Assembly: GCA_037957365.1 (NCBI GenBank)
Contig: JARHVA010000081.1
Span: forward strand, 8,437,001 to 8,501,000
Length of the DNA: 64,000 bases
Origin: Torreya grandis
Lineage: Eukaryota; Streptophyta; Pinopsida; Cupressales; Taxaceae
Direction of reading: 5' to 3'
The notes under the pieces are model-generated. The model saw only the letters and a program-made list of their open reading frames with translations, made no database searches and was not told the origin of the DNA. Positions 36,395 to 45,699 of the stretch are shown one piece after another. Numbering within the stretch: position 1 is the first letter of the stretch; every line of letters begins with the position of its first letter. The position numbers were made by a program, and so were the translations under genes.

Positions 36395-37013
36395 GTGATA
36401 GTAAACCTATATACAAATAGGGGGACCAATGGGAGAGGCCCCCCTATCTAGTATATAATATCCCTCTAGATCTATCCAATCCCCACCAACCCCTGAGTGT
36501 AGCCCCCCTCTCTATATATGGATATCTAATCCTGACCCCTTAAATTAATCTATCTGAGAGCCCTATAGAATAGACATTATCAAGGGGTGGATATATGTAG
36601 TTGGATCCCTATATATCCCTATCTAAATAAAAGGGGGGAAATAGGATGACCCCCTATCTACATATAGGGGTGAGTGATAGCGAACCCATATATAGATAGG
36701 GGATCGATAGAGGTCCCCCTATCTATCCCCCCTTGAAATACCTATCTATATATGGGGGTGATAGATTAAGGATTTCCCTCGACCTACCTTCAGGTCAAGG
36801 ATCTGAAGGACCCTTTATGAAGGGAAGGGCCTTTAGGGCCCCTATAGATAGAGGTGGCTCTCCCCTACCCCTACCCCACTCTATATATCTATCTGGCCCA
36901 TATAGTTCTAGTTCTAGTTATAGTTATAGTTATAGTTATAGTTATAGTTATAGTTATAGTTATAGTTATAGTTATAGTTATAGTTATAGTTATAGTTATA
37001 GTTATAGTTATAG
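36395..37013 (+). mobile_element. 619-bp GC-rich insert of unknown class in the integrase
   Basis: The insert starts GTGATAGTAAACC and ends in about sixteen GTTATA units after two GTTCTA units. It is flanked by GAGGA on both sides (36390-36394 and 37014-37018), and removing the insert with one GAGGA restores the integrase frame at the expected E-A-I-P position. It is rich in runs of C and G unlike the AT-rich surroundings. The block AGTGATAG..AACC..ATATA..ATAGGGG occurs twice (36392-36425 and 36668-36704) and CCCCCTATCTA three times. A microsatellite tail next to a short duplication suggests a SINE-like or other non-autonomous element. No clear Pol III boxes or terminal inverted repeats were found. 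Confidence 0.6.
36905..37013 (+). repeat. (GTTATA)n hexanucleotide tract
   Basis: Two GTTCTA units followed by about sixteen GTTATA units, perfect to the end of the insert. It is translated as Ser-Tyr or Ile-Val repeats in artefactual frames. It abuts the right-hand target duplication. Confidence 0.9.
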
Positions 37014-37018
37014 GAGGA

Positions 37019-37330
37019 ATGGCCTCAATCCACTTTATAAAATACTTGGTAGCAGTTAGGATATGTTTATGTCTATCTGAAGATGTTGGGTTTATTTTTC
37101 CAATGAGATCGAGGCCCCATGTTGAGTATGACCATGGTGTTGTGATTGATTGTAATGGTAAAGAAGGTGCATGTATCAAATTTCTATATTATTGATAAAG
37201 AACACACTTTTATACATAATTATAAGCATCAATCTCCATTTTTGGCTAATAATAGCTTATTATGAGGATCTTCTTTGCTAAGACTACACTATTGGTGTGG
37301 ACCCCACACATTCCTTCATGAACCTCCCTT
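37019..37330 (-). pseudogene. Integrase N-terminal half, minus-strand Tat-type element
   Basis: The zinc-binding module reads V-H-E-G-M-C-G-V-H and later K-C-V-L-Y-Q, and the core begins W-G-L-D-L-I-G-K-I-N-P (first catalytic Asp), then Y-F-I-K-W-I-E-A-I-P, where the 619-bp insert interrupts it. The enzyme joins element DNA to the chromosome in active relatives. Confidence 0.85.
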
Positions 37331-37689
37331 AGCACTTGCTTGGATTCTCCTAAAGATAAAAAATAAATAAACATTCCATCATAATATTTATGATAAATCA
37401 TGTCTCCTATGAAGGTATAAAATGATAGATGATAATGGAAGAGTTTATGCCAGCTATTGGATAGGTCAGCTAGGAAAACATGATCATGGAAGTAGTTATA
37501 AAAGTCTTTAAACTATGGTAATTTAGGTGGGGGATTGGGACCAGGAATGGTGTATACCCTTTTTGAATTTGGTATAACATGTGTAGACTGAAGAATATTT
37601 TCAATTAGGAACTGATACTCTTTAGCTCTACCATCACTCTATATCATGAAACCAATTGCTACCATTGCATCAGCTGATCTGTTGTTTGC

Positions 37690-38060
37690 TCTTGGAATTT
37701 GTTCAAACTACAGAGATTTAAAATAACCTTTGAGATTATCAATAATTTTCTTGTAAGGAATGATCTTGTCATCTCTAGTTTGATACTAATCATTGGACTA
37801 ATTGATGATTAATTTGGAATCAACATAGACCTTTAAACTCTAAATATCCCACTATATGGTAAGGTGAATCCCTGCAATCAATGCCTCATACTCGACCATA
37901 TTATTTATATAATGAAATTGTATATGAAATTCTTTGGGAATCAGATCCCCCTAAGGTGTAATAAATAATATGCTAGCTCTAGATCCATATAATGTAAAGG
38001 ATCCATAAAAATATATCTTTGATTGTTAAGACTCCTATGATACTTATTTTATTGCCATAA
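37690..38060 (-). pseudogene. Second RNase H (aRNH), minus-strand Tat-type element
   Basis: The minus strand gives F-Y-G-S-F where the family has D-G-S, then N-N-M-V-E-Y-E-A-L-I-A-G-I (Glu) and Y-V-D-S-K-L-I-I-N-Q (Asp), ending with I-P-R-A-N-N-R-S-A-D-A. It is the same Tat-type extra RNase H as in the plus-strand element, at the same place in pol. Confidence 0.8.
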
Positions 38061-38155
38061 TATAATCATCTAGAATGTCAAATGTTAGAAGTTGAGTATA
38101 TGTGACCTAAGGGGCTTTTGCAAGTTGATCAGCAATAACTACCCCTTGATTTTTT

Positions 38156-38524
38156 TTAATTATAATACTCAATGTCAAATTCATTTAGGACCATAACCCA
38201 TTTATCCATGTATCTTTGAATAACGAGTTTAAGAGGGTCCACATTGGCAATGATAATAGTTTTATTGTTTAGCATATAATGTTGAAATATTTGAGTAGCA
38301 AACATGATAGCTAAACATGCCTTTTCAATATGCTTATAATTATGTTCATAAGCCACTAGAGTGTGGCTTGAATAATATACTACATGTTCTTTACCTTGAT
38401 CATCATGGTGGGCTAAAAATGCCCCTAGTGCATGCTTTGTTTCAGATATGTAATGAAGTAGTGGTCTTCCAAGTGTTGGCAGTCTCAATACTAGCAGATT
38501 GGAAAAATATGTCTTAAGTTTCAC
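38156..38524 (-). pseudogene. Ty3-type RNase H, minus-strand Tat-type element
   Basis: A 122-codon open frame with L-L-H-Y-I-S-E, A-L-G-A-F-L, V-V-Y-Y-S-S-H-T-L, E-K-A-C-L-A-I-M-F-A and I-I-A-N-V-D-P-L-K. It ends M-D-K-W-V-M-V-L-N-E-F-D, the usual C-terminal block. The catalytic Asp expected before the helix is replaced (E-T-K instead of D-H-A). Confidence 0.85.
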
Positions 38525-39500
38525 AAATTCTATTTAACAATATTCATCCCATTGAAAAGTTACCACTTTCTTCAAAAGGTGGGTAAATGGGTGGCACTTA
38601 TCTACCAATTGAGAAATGAACCTACATATAGATTGGATCTTTCCTTATAAGCTTCATAATTGTTTGAGATTGTTTGGTGGAGGCATCTCCACAATGGCCT
38701 TGACCTTTGCAGGGTAGACTTCAATCCCTCTTTGTGATACAATGAAACCTATAAATTTCTTTGATGTGACTCTAAAGACACATTTCTTAGGATTTAAGAA
38801 GACTTTATATTCAAGAAGCCTCTCAAAAATTCTTTGTAGAACATTAGGATGTCCATCTTTTGTTTTTTATTTTGATAGTATATCATCAAAATAGTCCTCA
38901 ATAATATCATGCATCATGTCATAAAAGTTGACAGTCATATCACATTAATATGTGGCTCCAATGTTCTTTAAGATAAATTGCATGACTTGGTAATATAATT
39001 TTCCCCATAGAGTGGTGAATGCAGTCTTGTGTTGGTCTTCTTGAGCTATCTTCATCTGATTGTACCCAAAAAATCCATCCATTAAGGATAGCATCTCATA
39101 ACCAGGAGTTGAATCGATGATAATGTTGATGTTGGGTAGAGGAGAATTATCTTTGAGGCTTGATTTGTTAATATCTCTGAAATCAGTAAAAATACATATG
39201 CTTAGGGTATTTTTATTCACTAATATTATGTTTGAGATCCCTTCAGAGTAATCTAGTATCCTAATAAAACTTGCTCCTAGAAACTTTTCCACTTCTACTT
39301 TAACTAATAGGGTGATGCATGGATACATCTTCCTCAATTTTTGCTTGACTAGTTTAGCGATGGATAACAAGGTGATGCACAACCAAGTCTAGGTCTAAGC
39401 CTAGCATGTTATAATATGCCCATGCAAAGATGTAAATATAATCCCTTAGGAGGGATATAATTTTTTCACATTCTGTTTTAGTAAGGGAAGCTCCAAGATA
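38525..39500 (-). pseudogene. Reverse transcriptase, minus-strand Tat-type element
   Basis: From about 39500 downward: V-N-L-G-T, then (39382-38945 open) C-I-T-L, V-E-V-E-K-F-L, F-T-D-F-R-D-I-N-K-S-S (R-D catalytic motif), D-N-S-P-L-P, M-D-G-F-F-G-Y-N-Q and T-A-F-T-T-L-W-G-K-L. The active-site box D-Y-F-D-D-I-L-S follows near 38880, with N-P-K-K-C-V-F in the thumb. Compared with the plus-strand element, more catalytic residues remain. Confidence 0.9.
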
Positions 39501-40059
39501 AAAAAATTAGGATCCTCATAGGTTCCCAGGTTCACTTCTATCATGTTTTCCATAAGAAGTGCAGATCCATCTTCTAGAATTATAGGCAAGGTATGATCAT
39601 GATCATCTTCTTCTACCATATCTTCTTGTTGTTCCTCCCAAAGTTATGGATAGTGTGACAAATCAAAATCTACCATCTCAGATAAAGGCCAAGTAGTAAA
39701 AACTTTTGGAAACTCAAGATCAAGATGCTCAAACATTTTTTGTTGTTCTAAAGAGATGCTTGTACTGGATATGGAACTTGGGCTAGATGGACCTTATGTA
39801 TCTTGAGGGGATGAGCAAACTTTCCTACTTAAAATTGCTTGAAATAGGTTTTCACTTGAAGGCTTGTCTTTATTTTTACTTTTCCCTAATTGAGGAGCAC
39901 CTCAAAGAGGTTTTCACCTAAAGATCTCAATGTTTGATCTTTATTGTGACCAAAAATGTTTGCCTACTCTCCAAAGGAAGTAGAAAGATCTAATGAAAAA
40001 TCAAATCCTTGTTTGTGATCACCAATGGACAATCCATCTCTTAGGCCCATATATTCTAC
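39501..40059 (-). pseudogene. Protease-RT linker, right-hand side of the orphan LTR
   Basis: Minus-strand frame with ordinary codon content and mainly TAG stops, leading into the RT. No domain is identified. It appears continuous with 42245-42502 if the intervening 2.2 kb is removed. Confidence 0.45.
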
Positions 40060-40492
40060 AATTGATTCTTCATTCTAAAACTCAAGGCATTATTGACCAA
40101 ATTTCACCTCAGTACAAGTTATTCAACCATTTTCATGGAGAGCCAAATAGTAGCTGCAAGAGCAGGTCATTTTAGAGGTCTAAAATTGCAAGTCAAGGAG
40201 GCTAAGGTGTTTTGGCTCCATTGTAGTGTATGTCAAGTTCTTCATAAGTCAAGTCTTGGCCTCTCATAAACTTGAGTTACATTATCAAGACCAATTTGGA
40301 TTCTCTGAATGACTCAACTTATAAAGGTTTCATGAGTATAATTAATCTGGATTTATGAAACCAAATTACTCCTTCTAACGCTTTGTGGGTTTTCAATGAT
40401 GCATGACTTCAAGTTTTCCAAGGAGCAAGTATTATGAATTTTATAATTAAAAGCAATTAGAAAACCCAAAATGGTCTTGATAATGTTCCCCC

Positions 40493-40815
40493 CAAGTGTC
40501 CCTTCAGTCTTTTTTGAAGGGAAATTTGTTTGCCCAAGTGTCTCTTCAAACTTTTTCAAAGGGCACTTTTCTTCCCAAGTGACCCTTCAAAAAAGTTCTA
40601 AAGTGCACTCATTAGCCCAAGTGTCCCTTAAAACTATTTTGAAGGGCACTTTGCCTTTGGAAATACCCTTTAAAAAAAATTGAAGGGCCATTTCCTTTGG
40701 AAATGCCCTTCAAAAAATTTCTAAGGGACCCTATGCCTTCCCCAAGTGTCCTTTGAAACTTTTCTGAAGGACACTTTCCCAAGTCTCCTTCAGGAAAAGT
40801 TCTTGAAGGAACTAG
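40493..40815 (+). repeat. Array of eight 42-bp imperfect hairpin repeats
   Basis: Units begin CAAGTGTCCCTTCA near 40493, 40535, 40576, 40618, two divergent units near 40660 and 40700, then 40743 and 40780. Each unit is itself an imperfect palindrome: CCCTTCAAAA-type sequence, a short T-rich or A-rich loop, then TTTTGAAGGGCACTT. The period is about 41-42 bp. Transcribed, the array would fold into a row of small hairpins. Confidence 0.75.
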
Positions 40816-40923
40816 TCATTGCCTTTCAGTAAAAATCCCCAAAATAATTCCTTCAGACAAATTTTCCAAAGGAATTACTTTGGGAAAATTGCTCAAAACA
40901 ATAAACCCGACCAGATGGATCCC

Positions 40924-41070
40924 CATGATGTGCCGTAGGATGTCAAGTTTAATACAGCCAACTAGTCATTGGGGTACAAAGATGGCATGCCACAGAACGT
41001 CAAATTTAGATCAGCCAATTAGCTATTGGAATTTAAAGATGACATGCTACAAGATGTCAAATTCATGCCT
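40924..41070 (+). repeat. 57-bp tandem repeat, about 2.5 copies
   Basis: Units start near 40924, 40980 and 41037 with GATGYSMTGCCRYAGRAYGTCAAATT-like sequence followed by CAGCCAAYTAG and ATTGG. The last copy is partial. Together with the hairpin array it fills the upstream half of the presumed LTR. Confidence 0.65.
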
Positions 41071-41149
41071 AAAGTATTCACGCAAGGAGTAAATCCATTC
41101 AGAGAATCCGACAGGGTCTTAAGCAAAGATAGTGCAAATTGGGTTTCCC

Positions 41150-41275
41150 AAAGAGCTTTGCTTATGACTTTTATAGGTAAAATCAATCAAAAATACCGAA
41201 AAGGAAGAGATAATTCTTTTCAATTTTTCAAAAGAGCTTTGCTTATGACTTTTACAAGTAGAATCAATTAAAGAA
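41150..41275 (+). repeat. Direct repeat AAAGAGCTTTGCTTATGAC
   Basis: The block AAAGAGCTTTGCTTATGAC followed by TTTTAYARGTARAATCAATYAAA occurs at about 41150 and 41231, an 81-bp period. Two copies with a few differences. Confidence 0.7.
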
Positions 41276-41581
41276 TTTGAAGAGGCAAGTAGAAGTAAAG
41301 TCACTTGGAAAACCTGAATGGGTCTACAATGCAAAACATGGGAGCTTTTAGGAAGAATCTAAGGTTCACAGTAGTAATCTAAGCCATTTATTATGGAGGG
41401 TCATCTCACCATTGATTTTATAGTGATTCTAGTCATTTCAAGAGGGCAAATCAAAGAGAATGACAAACTCTAATTGAATGAGTGAACAACTGGAATTAGT
41501 TTCATCAAGATGATGATTGAAAACCATTTTGGAGGCTTCTATTTTGGCACCCAAGATCTCTCTCTTCTCTCCCTTTTTTTC

Positions 41582-41589
41582 TATAAATA
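41582..41589 (+). promoter_or_regulatory. TATA box in the presumed LTR
   Basis: TATAAATA lies in a CTATAAATAGGACCC context after a pyrimidine-rich stretch. This is the best core-promoter match in the window, pointing rightward on the plus strand. Confidence 0.5.
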
Positions 41590-42235
41590 GGACCCTTGGG
41601 CTCTTGTTTTATCATCCACAGATAGTATGATGAATCCCTGCTAGAATGTTTTACCATTTTCTTGCCTTTGAGCAAAGAAGCAAAAGTATGTTTTCTTTCT
41701 AAGTTCTAGACATTTGCTTGAGCATGCAAGAGACACAGAGTGATAGAAAGTGTTGTTTTATCCTTATGTTCTCTATCCTTCATGTTTTTGAGCAAAGATT
41801 TTACCCAATATGTCATGTAGAGTTCATTCTAGCTGTATGATATTTTGCACATGTGTAACCTTTTTTCTAGATTATACAGGTTATCTTTTCTATTTATTTA
41901 CCTTGTGTGATCTCATTCATTTTGTCTCTACATTGAAATACTTATGTTGGAATATTCTATAAATTGAGTTATAGACTATATTCTATTGTATTGTGCATAA
42001 GTATAGGGCATACATGTGGATACTAATTCTTGGTGTATCACCATCTTAGACTAGGATTTTCATTTATGCAAACTTTTAACTCTTTTCACTCATATAAATT
42101 GGTTCAATAGTCTTATTGCACAAAATATAATACAAGTAGCTATCCCTTTAAACCTGGTGGTTCATTTTCATTTATAAGCACACCCATAAGCCTGGAAATG
42201 TCCCAATGTTGCCCAAATCTGGAGGAGGCCTGAAC

Positions 42236-43350
42236 AACCCTCTTCTAGGGTGTAAGATTTGGAGATAACAAGCATATGATCAAATTTTTTTGGTCCCAAT
42301 TAAAGAGTTTGGGATAGAAAAGGCATAGGGCATAATGATGGTTTACTTTAGGATAAAAATCTCCAATGGTTAAGGTTAAAATGGCATTTGAATCAAATAG
42401 GTCTATGTCAACAAGCTCATCAAAAAGGCTATAATGGGATGTTACGTCATTGCTAGGAGTCTCGTTAATAGTCACTTCAGAAGATTCACCACCAAAATTC
42501 ATGAGGTCACCCCCATGTGGTATATATCTAAGGCCATGATTAAAATTAGGTACTTCAATAGATATGGGTTCCAGGATTCATTGAGCTCATGGGCCAAGGC
42601 CTTTTCTTGTATAATCAAAATGATCTATGATCTAGTTAGGGATAGGATATTTTGGATTCTAAAATCAATTAGCAAGGCCATCAAAATATAACCAATCTCC
42701 CTCAATAAAATCCTCTTAATCTTTTTTTGGCATAACAATAGGTACAAAAACCACAGGTGATTTTTTTGTTGCTTCTTTCATTGCTAAATCATTGTGGGTT
42801 CATTAGGATTCTTTGAAGGTTTAGGTTTACCAAATATTTTTGGATTTTTGGGAAACTTTGTAACATGGAAGGCATCTTTAATATTATACATGGAAATTCC
42901 CATGTTTTTAATAACAATTTACTTCACAAGAGTTGTAGGGAATGGATTAGTCGAGGTGGAAGTGAGATCACTAGGGTCGATATAATTCAATGGAGGTGGA
43001 TGTGAAACTATAGTCTTGTTATTTTTCACAACAAATTCAAAACCTAGATAATAGTTATAATTGTAGAGTTGGGCCTCAAGATGTTTTTAATATTCATAAG
43101 GTTGTTGATCAGTGAGAATAGTAACCTCAATCCCATCATGGGGAAATTTAGGGCACTAATGCAGGGTGGAAGGAATGGATTGTCCTTCATGGATCCAAGG
43201 AAGAGCAATAAGTATGTTATAAGGCAATTTAATATCCATAATATGAATCAATGTATGTTGTGAAATGGACCCAACAATGATTGGAAACTGAATAGTACCT
43301 ATAGATTCCCTTTCAGCATTATCATAAGCCTTGATAGTGATTGTCTTTGG
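42236..43350 (-). pseudogene. Protease-RT linker, left-hand side
   Basis: The frame 42502-42245 (85 codons) is acidic and Ser/Asn-rich with no stop. Upstream to 43350 the minus strand is coding-like with stops. Linkers of this kind join protease and RT in Tat-type polyproteins. The plus-strand frames here (42434-42691, 42794-42985, 43069-43263) are shadows. Confidence 0.45.
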
Positions 43351-43662
43351 TTAAATGTCTTTCGTAGTGTATCCCAATATTTGTACCAACTTAAGACATA
43401 TGATGTTTAGCATTGAACCATTATCTATAATAACCCACTTGATATTATGGTTTTTAATGATCACTTCAATGTATAGTGGGTTATTATGACTAGGTCCAAG
43501 TGTAGACATATATTTTTGATCAAATGTCACTTGATGAAATAAAGATAGATGTCCCACAAGATTATGGAATTGTTCAGGGTTTATATCATTGGGAACAATG
43601 GATTTTTGAAAAATATTGTTCAGCATAGTTCTATAGACTTCAAATGTCCACAAGAGATCCAA
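43351..43662 (-). pseudogene. Aspartic protease, minus-strand Tat-type element
   Basis: A 103-codon open frame with V-I-I-D-N-G-S-M-L-N-I-I near its C-terminal end, matching the Tat-type retropepsin active site (V-L-I-D-N-G-S-x-x-N-I), then a following hydrophobic L-V-Q-I-L-G-Y. Upstream residues (M-S-T-L-G-P-S-H-N, L-Y-I-E-V) fit the N-terminal strand. It would mature the polyprotein. Only the N-terminal part of the enzyme is in the open frame. Confidence 0.8.
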
Positions 43663-43804
43663 GATGTAAATCTATGTAGGGGTTTTACTCAATTGGTCTA
43701 CTAGACTATAAGGCTTTTTAACATTGGGATGAGATGACTTGGATTTAGTTGGGATAGTAGTCAGCTTTGGATTCATTGGTGAAATGTTTACATTAAGTTC
43801 TATG

Positions 43805-43950
43805 GAATAAGTAGGTGAAGGGCCTTGGAGAGTAACTTATGAGCGTCTAGTTATGAATGTGCATCTTAGAGGTGGTGGGGAGCTAATATAATTAGAAGAT
43901 GAAGGTAAAGGGCCTTGGAGGGTGACTCGTGGGTGTCTAGTTACATTGCT
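43805..43950 (-). repeat. 89-bp tandem duplication in the gag-protease linker
   Basis: AAGGGCCTTGGAGAGTAACTTATG near 43817 recurs as AAAGGGCCTTGGAGGGTGACTCGTG near 43907, each followed by a GTCTAGTTA word. The repeat lies inside the coding-like minus strand, so it duplicated a Thr/Arg-rich peptide segment. Confidence 0.6.
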
Positions 43951-44229
43951 ATAATTTTGAGTTGGCAAGGAACCATTATAATTAAAATAAGGGTGTTATC
44001 TAGAAATAGTAACCCATGCAAATTGAGTTGTAATAGAATTATGCGAACTTGATGCGGTATTACTAGAGAGAGGGTATTGACCCTATAATGATGGGTCTTG
44101 TACTATGAGGAACACAAGATGGTTCACATTATTTAAAAGTAACAGTGGCAATATCAATTACATAAATGCATCCCATGATATTTTTATAGTCATAAGGCAT
44201 GTTGTTGTAACCCACATTGTTAGTATGGG

Positions 44230-44345
44230 TATTATGATCATGATTATGCTCATGTTGATTATGATTCTGACCTTGATTCTAGTTTTGATTTTGACTTTGT
44301 CCTTGGTTTTGATTGTTCCTTGGTAGTGGTTGATTATGTCAAGGA
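44230..44345 (-). repeat. Gln/Asn/His-rich low-complexity segment of gag
   Basis: Plus-strand words TTGATT, TTTTGATT and TTATGATT repeat with period about 6, reading on the minus strand as Q-N-Q, N-Q-N and H-N-H runs. It lies downstream of the zinc knuckle. Confidence 0.6.
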
Positions 44346-44449
44346 AATGGGTCCTTATAGATTCATATATCTTGATTTGTGTCCTAATTATGAGTTATTT
44401 TAATCTCAACTTCACCACTCTTAATGAGATATTTAATAATATGTCTTAA

Positions 44450-44725
44450 TTAGACGCAATGATAAGCATCGTGACCAACAACAAGATGAAATTTACACCA
44501 TTCATTTTCTTTGTACCAATTTGGTTTCAGTTGATCTTGAGGAAATGGCCTTGATGATGGCCATACAATCAGGGTAGCTATTATGAGCTTTTGGAACACT
44601 ATTTTTATTGGTTTTCCTAATTTACTAAAAACCTTGAAACTATCACAGTTTGCTCTATGTGGAGGTTGTCTTTGAAATTTAGGTGGTCGGTTAGGGGGAG
44701 AAAATTGTACATTTGGGACTAACAT
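44450..44725 (-). pseudogene. gag zinc knuckle, minus-strand Tat-type element
   Basis: The open frame ends W-C-K-F-H-L-V-V-G-H-D-A-Y-H-C-V, which keeps the C-x2-H and G-H-D-x3-C layout of Tat-type gag knuckles, with the Arg and Thr of the family changed. Upstream is a Pro/Arg-rich linker (P-P-N-R-P-P-K-F). It binds element RNA in active relatives. Confidence 0.75.
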
Positions 44726-44849
44726 AGCTTACACCATTTAGACATGCCTTATTTTAGTCACCCTATTTCTAACCATGTTCTTATTCTTGTTAAAGCCTTT
44801 AGGATTATCTTATATAATTGTTTGATTAGAATATGGGGTCTGATTTGAT

Positions 44850-45460
44850 GTTTGACCCTATACAAATCTCTTAACTAAACCCTTAGAAATAAGATCCTTC
44901 TTAATCTATAAACCCTTATCTATGATCTCCTCAAATGAATTACCACAAACTAGATGTAGATTATGCATGACCTCAAGATGTAATTTATGTGAAAATATAT
45001 CCAACAATTATTTGTCTGACAGATTATGGTGAAAGTGACTTGATAATGATCTCCATCTCATTGTTTGGATTTGCACAAGTCAACAATGGTTAATTCATGA
45101 TCTATGTTATACGATAAATGGTTGATAAAAATTTTAGATAAGTCATTCCAATCTGTAATTGATCCCTTGGGTAACTTAAGTAGCCAATGCAATTCTTGTC
45201 CCACTAGACTTTATAGAAACAATCAAAGTAGAAACACACTACTCTAAGCAACCTCTTGGCATAATACAAATAAATGCTTGGATATATTCACATGGGCCAC
45301 CCTTTCCTTTGTATTTATCAAATTTTGGTGCCTCAAAATGATGCAAAAAGGGGGCTTGGAGAATTATTAAATCAAATTGATACGGACATATCTCATCAAA
45401 TTTGTACTTTTTTATCATGTTTCTAGTATCCAAACGTGACACAATCTCCTTCATGGAGTT
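44850..45460 (-). pseudogene. gag capsid-like domain, minus-strand Tat-type element
   Basis: The frame 45454-45239 contains F-E-A-P-K-F-D-K-Y-K-G-K-G-G-P-C-E-Y-I-Q-A-F, equivalent to the P-K-F-x-x-Y-x-G-x-x-D-P-x-x-H-L start of the retrotransposon gag domain. Downstream to about 44850 the same strand is coding-like but broken. It corresponds to the 21582-22049 domain of the plus-strand element. Confidence 0.75.
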
Positions 45461-45504
45461 CTACTCTTACATGTTTGGTGTATTCATGGGTGGAACATAG
45501 TCCT

Positions 45505-45640
45505 ATTAGCATGGAATGTGCCCTTGTTGTGGTTGTTTTTTAGGGTGGAATGTGCCCTTGATGCTACTATTATTGGGGTAGAATGTGCCCCTACTACAGT
45601 TGTTGTTGGGGTGGAATGTGCCCCTGTTGTTGTGTGGATT
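45505..45640 (-). repeat. 33-bp tandem repeat coding Gly-His-Ile-Pro-Pro/Gln-rich units
   Basis: Four plus-strand units begin TGGAATGTGCCCYTG with period 33 bp (about 45510, 45544, 45577 and 45610). On the minus strand they read G-H-I-P-P or G-H-I-L-P followed by Gln-rich runs, 11 residues each, just upstream of the gag capsid domain. Confidence 0.75.
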
Positions 45641-45699
45641 TGTGAGGGATGTACACCTTACAGTCCATGACTTGGTTTAGATTTGATCATAGAGTTGAT

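Larger units (their letters stand above)
40060..42235 (+). mobile_element. Probable orphan LTR inserted between protease and RT
   Basis: About 2.2 kb without coding content separates two pieces of the same minus-strand linker. It carries a TATA box (TATAAATA, 41582-41589) followed by GGACCCTTGGG and a transcript-like leader, and three kinds of tandem repeat upstream of the TATA, as in the U3 of a plant LTR. No PBS, PPT or partner LTR is present. Ends are uncertain: I could not find a TG/CA boundary with a matching 5-bp duplication, so solo LTR is an inference. Confidence 0.4.

Noticed and set aside
36733..37195. Open frames of about 100 codons with Ser-Tyr or Ile-Val repeats
   Set aside because: They are the translation of the (GTTATA)n tract and its flanks. 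All frames through a perfect hexamer tract without stops are open. The minus-strand frame is the integrase fragment entering the tract.
40493..40815. CRISPR-like array
   Set aside because: Units are continuous 42-bp palindromes without unique spacers, and the context is a plant retroelement.
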